Of a stretch of DNA of 64,000 bases, positions 62,186 through 64,000 are shown one piece after another. Both the position numbers and the translations under genes were made by a program. Where the stretch lies: contig NZ_KE386491.1 in the NCBI RefSeq assembly GCF_000427405.1, forward strand, positions 789,001-853,000. The letters run 5' to 3'. The notes beneath the pieces were generated by a model that was given only the letters and a program-made list of their open reading frames with translations, was not told the DNA's origin and searched no databases. Position 1 is the stretch's first letter, and each line of letters opens with the position of its first letter. The stretch is from Flectobacillus major DSM 103. Its GTDB lineage: Bacteria > Bacteroidota > Bacteroidia > Cytophagales > Spirosomataceae.

Positions 62186-63706
62186 ATGCAAAACGACAAC
62201 TTACATAAGCTCCTTGCTAAGCAAGCCAGCAAATTCCTAAACCCCGATTTACTTAGCAATCAGGAGTTACAGAAATTTCTTAGTGTAGTGAGCGATTCCT
62301 ATTATAATTTTGACAGAGACAAGGAGCTTTTTGAACACTCGTCGGTACTAAATGAAAAGGAGTATGCCGAGATTAATGTCAGACTTAAAGAGGAAATAAC
62401 CCAAAGAAAACAGTCTATCGAAAAACTTATCGAAGCTATTCATTCGCTAGAGCTGAACGATAATAATCAAGTACCTGATTTCGATGCTGATAATTTGTTA
62501 TTGTTGGTTGATTTTTTGCAAAAACAAATTGATAACCGAAAGAAGATGGAAGCCGAGCTGCGTCATGCCAAAGATGCCGCCGAAAAAGCAACGCAAGCCA
62601 AGTCCGAATTTTTGTCGATGATGAGTCACGAAATCAGAACGCCTTTGAATGCTATCGTTGGAATGACTTATTTGATGCAACAAGAGGAGTGTTCGCCGAC
62701 AATGGCTGATAACCTTAAAACACTTCAGTTTTCGACCGATAATTTGCATGTACTTATCAACGATATTCTTGATTTTAGTAAAATAGAAGCTGGAAAAGTA
62801 GAATTGGAAGCTACTAATTTTGACTTCAAGCAATTAGTTTCTAATATCAAACGTGCAAATCAGGTAAAAGCTGAGGAAAAAGGCAATAGGATTCGCCTCA
62901 TGGTAGACGACGATATTCCTGATTCGTTGGTAGGCGATCCACTGCGTTTAGGTCAAATTTTATCTAACTTGGTTTCCAATGCCGTGAAATTTACAATGAA
63001 TGGTAATATTTCATTAGAAATTTCGCTGGTTAGCAAAACCGAAGAAAATGCCGAAATATATGTTTCTGTAAAAGATTCGGGTATTGGTATTGCTGCCAAT
63101 AAGCAAGATTTAATCTTTGAAAGATTTACACAAGCCAATTCTGAAACTACTCGTAAGTTTGGTGGTACTGGTTTGGGGTTGGTGATTACCAAAAAACTGC
63201 TTGAATTACACGGTAGCAAAATACAGCTAGAAAGTGAAGAAGGAAAAGGAGCGAAGTTCTTTTTTATACTAAACCTCAAAATTGGATCGAGTATCAAGAA
63301 TGTACCTACTCAAATGGAAAGCTTCAACGAAGTTAGCCTAAAAGGGGTAAAATTGTTGTTGGTAGAAGATTACCCTGTCAATGTAAAAGTGGCATCGAAG
63401 TTTTTATCGCGTTGGGAGATTGATTTTGATGTAGCCGAAAATGGTTTGGTAGCAATAGAAAAATATAAATCTACCAAATATGAGGTGATATTGATGGACT
63501 TACTAATGCCCGAAATGGACGGTTATACTGCTACTCAGAAAATTCGGGAAATGGATAAAGAAATCCCGATTGTGGCTTTGACAGCCTCGGCTACGCTCAA
63601 CAACCAAGATAGAGCTTTTGAAGTAGGCATGAACGATTATGTAACAAAACCATTTAATCCGAAAGAGCTATTTCAGAAAATTGCAAGATATAGCCATCGT
63701 CATTAA
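62186..63706 (+). CDS. Soluble hybrid histidine kinase (HisKA-HATPase-REC)
   Basis: A 506-aa protein without transmembrane segments. An N-terminal helical region with coiled-coil character (about 40-140) leads to HisKA with the phosphorylated His148 in Met-Ser-His-Glu-Ile-Arg-Thr-Pro-Leu-Asn. The HATPase domain has the N box (Asn-Leu-Val-Ser-Asn-Ala-Val-Lys-Phe-Thr), Asp-Ser-Gly-Ile-Gly-Ile and Gly-Gly-Thr-Gly-Leu-Gly-Leu. A C-terminal receiver carries the acceptor Asp in Ile-Leu-Met-Asp-Leu-Leu-Met-Pro-Glu-Met-Asp-Gly. Lacking its own sensor domain, it probably takes input from the FIST protein. Confidence 0.93.
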   Translation: MQNDNLHKLLAKQASKFLNPDLLSNQELQKFLSVVSDSYYNFDRDKELFEHSSVLNEKEYAEINVRLKEEITQRKQSIEKLIEAIHSLELNDNNQVPDFDADNLLLLVDFLQKQIDNRKKMEAELRHAKDAAEKATQAKSEFLSMMSHEIRTPLNAIVGMTYLMQQEECSPTMADNLKTLQFSTDNLHVLINDILDFSKIEAGKVELEATNFDFKQLVSNIKRANQVKAEEKGNRIRLMVDDDIPDSLVGDPLRLGQILSNLVSNAVKFTMNGNISLEISLVSKTEENAEIYVSVKDSGIGIAANKQDLIFERFTQANSETTRKFGGTGLGLVITKKLLELHGSKIQLESEEGKGAKFFFILNLKIGSSIKNVPTQMESFNEVSLKGVKLLLVEDYPVNVKVASKFLSRWEIDFDVAENGLVAIEKYKSTKYEVILMDLLMPEMDGYTATQKIREMDKEIPIVALTASATLNNQDRAFEVGMNDYVTKPFNPKELFQKIARYSHRH

Positions 63707-63708
63707 GA

Positions 63709-64000
63709 TTATAGCATGTTTAAGCGATTCATTAGCTCTGATTTGTTGGCTCTACTAATAGGAATAACCTTGTTGGCTATAACGAGGTTATTCTCTTCTA
63801 TATCTACAATCTTTTCGAGGTGAACAATATACGAGCGATGTACTCTTAAAAACTGTTTGCCAAGCTTTTCTTCCAGTGACTTCATGGTAGTATGTATGAT
63901 ATAAGCCTGTTTACTGGTATATATCTTGACATAGTCGCCAATATTTTCGATAAACTGAATATCTGAATAAGGTAGTCGAATATAACGGCCTTCGTGTTTG
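63709..64000 (-). CDS. LytTR DNA-binding domain protein (5' end outside window)
   Basis: The minus strand has an open frame ending at TAA (63709-63711) and running off the window end; 96 codons are visible. It reads as a LytTR domain: Tyr-Ser-Asp-Ile-Gln-Phe-Ile-Glu-Asn-Ile-Gly-Asp-Tyr-Val-Lys-Ile-Tyr, then Met-Lys-Ser-Leu-Glu-Glu-Lys-Leu, Phe-Leu-Arg-Val-His-Arg-Ser-Tyr-Ile-Val, and Ile-Pro-Ile-Ser-Arg-Ala. It is most likely the C-terminal half of a LytR/AlgR-type response regulator. It converges on the kinase gene with only 2 bp between the stop codons. Confidence 0.88.
   Translation of the reverse strand, partial: KHEGRYIRLPYSDIQFIENIGDYVKIYTSKQAYIIHTTMKSLEEKLGKQFLRVHRSYIVHLEKIVDIEENNLVIANKVIPISRANKSELMNRLNML

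Overview
The window reads as chromosomal DNA of an AT-rich Bacteroidota bacterium, most likely a Cytophagales member (Spirosomataceae or Cytophagaceae type). This rests on three tandem SusC/SusD pairs, Bacteroidota-typical families (DUF3667, DUF4332, DUF3108, an apiosidase-like GH140 enzyme, a CdaA diadenylate cyclase), A-rich regions rather than Shine-Dalgarno sequences before start codons, and promoters of the TTTG / TAnnTTTG type. No rRNA, tRNA, CRISPR array, integrase or transposase was seen. The genus assignment is inference.

Layout. 1-10.2 kb: a serine hydrolase cut by the window edge, a DNA alkyl-repair methyltransferase, a lone circularly permuted ATP-grasp enzyme, a DgkA-type lipid kinase, a frameshifted pseudogene, a secreted NTF2-like protein, asnS and rpoN transcribed divergently, a PAP2-like membrane protein and a crotonase. 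10.7-24.7 kb: a Tat-exported Gfo/Idh/MocA oxidoreductase, a radical SAM/SPASM enzyme, an M23 peptidase next to cdaA, a Tat-exported polysaccharide deacetylase with DoxX and a divergent AraC regulator, a GapN-like dehydrogenase, small DUF4332 and unknown proteins, an MFS exporter, meaB, ispD and queA. 25.3-41.4 kb: photolyase, GH140, an aminopeptidase/DUF3108 operon, recA, a DUF3667 membrane protein, a secreted Lys-Glu-Pro repeat protein, a VIT1/CCC1 metal transporter, a lipoprotein gamma-glutamyltransferase, an unknown secreted helical protein, and a DEAD-box helicase with a long structured leader.

42-60.6 kb is the most distinctive region: three SusC/SusD outer-membrane import pairs in a row, each closed by its own terminator or a long gap, followed by a secreted dipeptidyl-peptidase IV. 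No glycoside hydrolase and no local ECF-sigma or hybrid regulator accompanies them, so peptide import is a reasonable guess. All three SusC genes share the same upstream design: a conserved box about 223-224 bp before a conserved promoter-like box. In the second and third copies the promoter is followed, at the position where the first SusC gene starts, by a short open reading frame ending in the same Lys-Val-Gln. This is the best candidate for an undescribed regulatory arrangement here.

61-64 kb: a FIST sensor protein and a soluble hybrid histidine kinase in an operon, meeting a convergent LytTR-type regulator cut by the window end. Well-formed hairpin terminators separate most transcription units, often serving convergent pairs.
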